A stretch of 64,000 nt of DNA from Actinomycetota bacterium (lineage in GTDB: Bacteria; Actinomycetota; Acidimicrobiia; Acidimicrobiales; RAAP-2), in NCBI GenBank assembly GCA_021324045.1, contig JAJPJV010000028.1:1-64000 (forward strand). The letters are read 5' to 3'. A program made the position numbers and the translations under genes. Within the stretch, counting starts at the first letter, position 1, and each line of letters opens with the position of its first letter. The notes under the pieces are model-generated. The model was not told the origin of the DNA, searched no databases, and saw only the letters and a program-made list of their open reading frames with translations. Of this stretch, positions 62,215 to 64,000 are shown one piece after another.

Positions 62215-63136
62215 AGTCGAGCCAGTCCTTGTATCGGTCGACCTCCCCGCGCACGGTGGCGAAGTACGTCTCTTGGATCGTCCGCGTCAGTGGCCCCGGC
62301 GTGCCGTCGCCCACCAGGCGGTCGTCGACGGCGCGGATCGGCACCACCTCGGCTGCGGTGCCGGTCAGGAACGCTTCTTCGGCAAGGTAGAAGTCGGTGC
62401 GCAGCAACGGCGCGCGCACCACCTCGACCCCGAGATCGGCGGCGATCGTCTCCACCGAGCGCATCGTCACGCCCGCAAGCGCCCCCCAGGCGGTCGGCGG
62501 CGTCACGATCCGTCCCTCCATCACCACGTAGACGTTCTCGCCGGTGCACTCCGAGACGCGGCCGTCCGGGGCCAGCAGGATCGCCTCGTCGTACCCCGCC
62601 TTGAGCGCCTCCGCCTTGGCAAGCGAGGAGTTGACGTACATGCCGATCCCCTTGGCGGCGGTCGGGACGGCGTTGGGGTCGTGGCGTCGCCACGAGCTCA
62701 CCTTCACCGAGACCCCGTTGCGCACCCCTTCGTCCCCGAGGTAGGGACCCCATGACCAAGCGGCGATGGCGACGTTCACCGGGCACGGGAGCGGGTTCAG
62801 ACCCATCTCGCCGTAGCCGAGGTAGACGATCGGGCGCAGGTAGCAGCCGTCGGTGAACCCATTGACCGCCACCACCGCCCGGCACGCGTCGATGAGCTGC
62901 TCCGGGGTGTAGGGGATCTCCACCAGCAGGACCTTGGCGGAAGCGAAGAGCCGCTGGATGTGGTCGCGCAGCCGGAAGATCGCGATCCCGCGCTCGGTCG
63001 GGTACGCGCGGATCCCTTCGAAGACGCCCGATCCGTAGTGCATGGTGTGGTTGAGCACATGGACCTTGGCATCGGCCCACTCCACCAGCTCCCCGTCCAT
63101 CCAGATCTTCTCGCTCGGCGTGATGGGCACGTTCAA
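62204..63136 (-). CDS. ilvE: Branched-chain amino-acid aminotransferase
   Basis: PLP-dependent fold-IV aminotransferase for the last step of Val, Leu and Ile synthesis, 310 residues. It starts with [32 protein letters not shown] when joined. [22 protein letters not shown] includes the PLP lysine, and [19 protein letters not shown] and [12 protein letters not shown] are present. It sits between leuB and cimA; overlaps of 4 and 11 bases couple all three. Confidence 0.95.
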   Translation of the reverse strand: MNVPITPSEKIWMDGELVEWADAKVHVLNHTMHYGSGVFEGIRAYPTERGIAIFRLRDHIQRLFASAKVLLVEIPYTPEQLIDACRAVVAVNGFTDGCYLRPIVYLGYGEMGLNPLPCPVNVAIAAWSWGPYLGDEGVRNGVSVKVSSWRRHDPNAVPTAAKGIGMYVNSSLAKAEALKAGYDEAILLAPDGRVSECTGENVYVVMEGRIVTPPTAWGALAGVTMRSVETIAADLGVEVVRAPLLRTDFYLAEEAFLTGTAAEVVPIRAVDDRLVGDGTPGPLTRTIQETYFATVRGEVDRYKDWLDYVE

Positions 63137-64000
63137 AGCCTTTCTGCGATCGCGTCGCCGATGGCGACAGTGGTCATGGTCTTGCCTTCTCCGTCACCGA
63201 GGCGCAGGCTCCTGGCAACGAAATCGTCGACGGACTTGCGCACCCGTTCGGCGGCATCGACCTCGCCGAGGTGCTCGAGCAGGAGCGAGACACAGCGGAT
63301 GGCCGCCAGCGGATTCGCCCTTCCGGTGCCGGCGATGTCGTGAGCCGCGCCGTGGACGGGCTCGAACAGCGAGGGCCCGGTGCGTGCCGGGTTCAGGTTG
63401 GCAGACGCCGCATAGCCGATCCCTCCGGTCACCGCCCCTGCCAGGTCGGTCAGGATGTCGCCGAAGAGGTTGTCGGTGACGATCACGTCGTAGCGACCGG
63501 GTTGCTCGACGAGGTAGATGCAGGCAGCGTCCACGTGGTGGTAGTCCCAGCTCACGTCGGGGAAGTCGCGTGCGACCTCGTCGACCGTTCGTTGCCACAG
63601 GTCGCCGGCGAAGGTGAGCACGTTGGTCTTGTGCACGAGCGTCAAATGCCGTGCCGGGCGACGCTCGGCGAGCTCGAACGCGAACCGCACGCAGCGCTCG
63701 ACCCCGAAGCGCGTGTTGACCGAACCTTGCGTCGCGATCTCCTGAGGCGTCCCCTTGCGCAGGAAGCCCCCCTCGCCGGCATAGGTCCCCTCGGTGTTCT
63801 CCCGCACGACGGCGAAGTCGGCGCCGGCGGCAATCGACCCCGGGACGCCGACGAAGGGGCGCAGGTTGACGAAGAGATCGAGCTCGAAGCGGAGGCGCAG
63901 GAGGAGGCCACGCTCGAGCGTGCCTGCGGGGATGCTCGTGTCCCCGACCGGCGGCCCCACCGCTCCGAGCAAGATGGCCTCGAAGCCGCGCAGCGCCTCG
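63133..64000 (-). CDS. leuB: 3-isopropylmalate dehydrogenase (N-terminus beyond window)
   Basis: Oxidative decarboxylation step of leucine synthesis. The visible part has the conserved ILLGAVGPP segment, [18 protein letters not shown], the substrate-binding [28 protein letters not shown], the metal-binding [21 protein letters not shown], and the NAD-binding [25 protein letters not shown] when joined. The N-terminal 70 or so residues lie beyond position 64000. It is the first visible gene of the leuB-ilvE-cimA operon and ends 4 bases inside ilvE. Confidence 0.93.
   Translation of the reverse strand, partial: EALRGFEAILLGAVGPPVGDTSIPAGTLERGLLLRLRFELDLFVNLRPFVGVPGSIAAGADFAVVRENTEGTYAGEGGFLRKGTPQEIATQGSVNTRFGVERCVRFAFELAERRPARHLTLVHKTNVLTFAGDLWQRTVDEVARDFPDVSWDYHHVDAACIYLVEQPGRYDVIVTDNLFGDILTDLAGAVTGGIGYAASANLNPARTGPSLFEPVHGAAHDIAGTGRANPLAAIRCVSLLLEHLGEVDAAERVRKSVDDFVARSLRLGDGEGKTMTTVAIGDAIAERL

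Overview
The window is about 64 kb of GC-rich DNA. The gene content fits an actinobacterium, most plausibly an uncultured relative of the Acidimicrobiia. The signs are a homodimeric AceE-type pyruvate dehydrogenase beside a shared E2 and E3, SufU-type iron-sulfur assembly with a Rieske protein in the operon, a SufB carrying inteins, a PduO-type cobalamin adenosyltransferase beside acyl-CoA mutase genes, and many GTG starts. The assignment is by gene content only; no rRNA or tRNA gene was seen.

Layout. 0-11 kb: a clipped GT2 remnant, a biotin-dependent carboxylase alpha subunit, an M20 amidohydrolase, a methylmalonyl-CoA mutase large subunit, a rhodanese plus ThiF/MoeB pair split by an in-frame amber codon, a nitroreductase, leucyl aminopeptidase and cobalamin adenosyltransferase. 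11-20 kb: lipoate assembly (LipB and LipA in one open frame), the E2 and E3 subunits, RNase HI and AceE. 20-24 kb: TetR, an SRPBCC protein, a GT1 glycosyltransferase interrupted by TGA, and a gene-poor stretch with one small zinc-ribbon gene. 24-32 kb: an accessory catabolic cluster (zinc alcohol dehydrogenase, three SDRs, a TIM-barrel isomerase, an alkylsulfatase-like hydrolase, a sulfotransferase) with a divergent IclR regulator. A matching inverted repeat, ATTGC-N4-GCAAT, lies in front of the alcohol dehydrogenase and between the SDR operon and the IclR gene.

32-40 kb: aldehyde dehydrogenase, glutamate decarboxylase, a membrane-anchored collagen-like protein, decayed IS110 and IS5-type transposase remnants, a PPOX-fold oxidoreductase, an HhH-GPD protein, ThiE and an acyl-CoA dehydrogenase. 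40-51 kb: a glyoxalase-II-like hydrolase and a SUF island made of two converging operons, sufC1-sufS-sufU and sufB-X-sufD-Rieske-sufC2. It has two SufC paralogues, and SufB carries two inteins whose homing-endonuclease active sites both look dead. 51-64 kb: a RodZ-tail-like membrane protein, an RmlC-like epimerase, a flavin reductase, an MBL hydrolase, MutY, a methyltransferase, a CitE-like lyase, an NlpC/P60 hydrolase, an Lgt-like membrane protein, and a branched-chain amino-acid operon (leuB-ilvE-cimA) that runs off the right edge.

How the parts connect. The carboxylase, the mutase and the adenosyltransferase fit propionyl-CoA/methylmalonyl-CoA handling. The 11-20 kb block builds and lipoylates the pyruvate dehydrogenase complex. 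The SUF block supplies clusters for LipA, MutY and others. No CRISPR array, prophage or defence system was recognised. The most unusual signals are the doubly split SufB, the duplicated SufC, the LipB-LipA joined frame, two otherwise intact genes each broken by one nonsense codon, and the IclR-type operator pair with its sulfotransferase/sulfatase operon.
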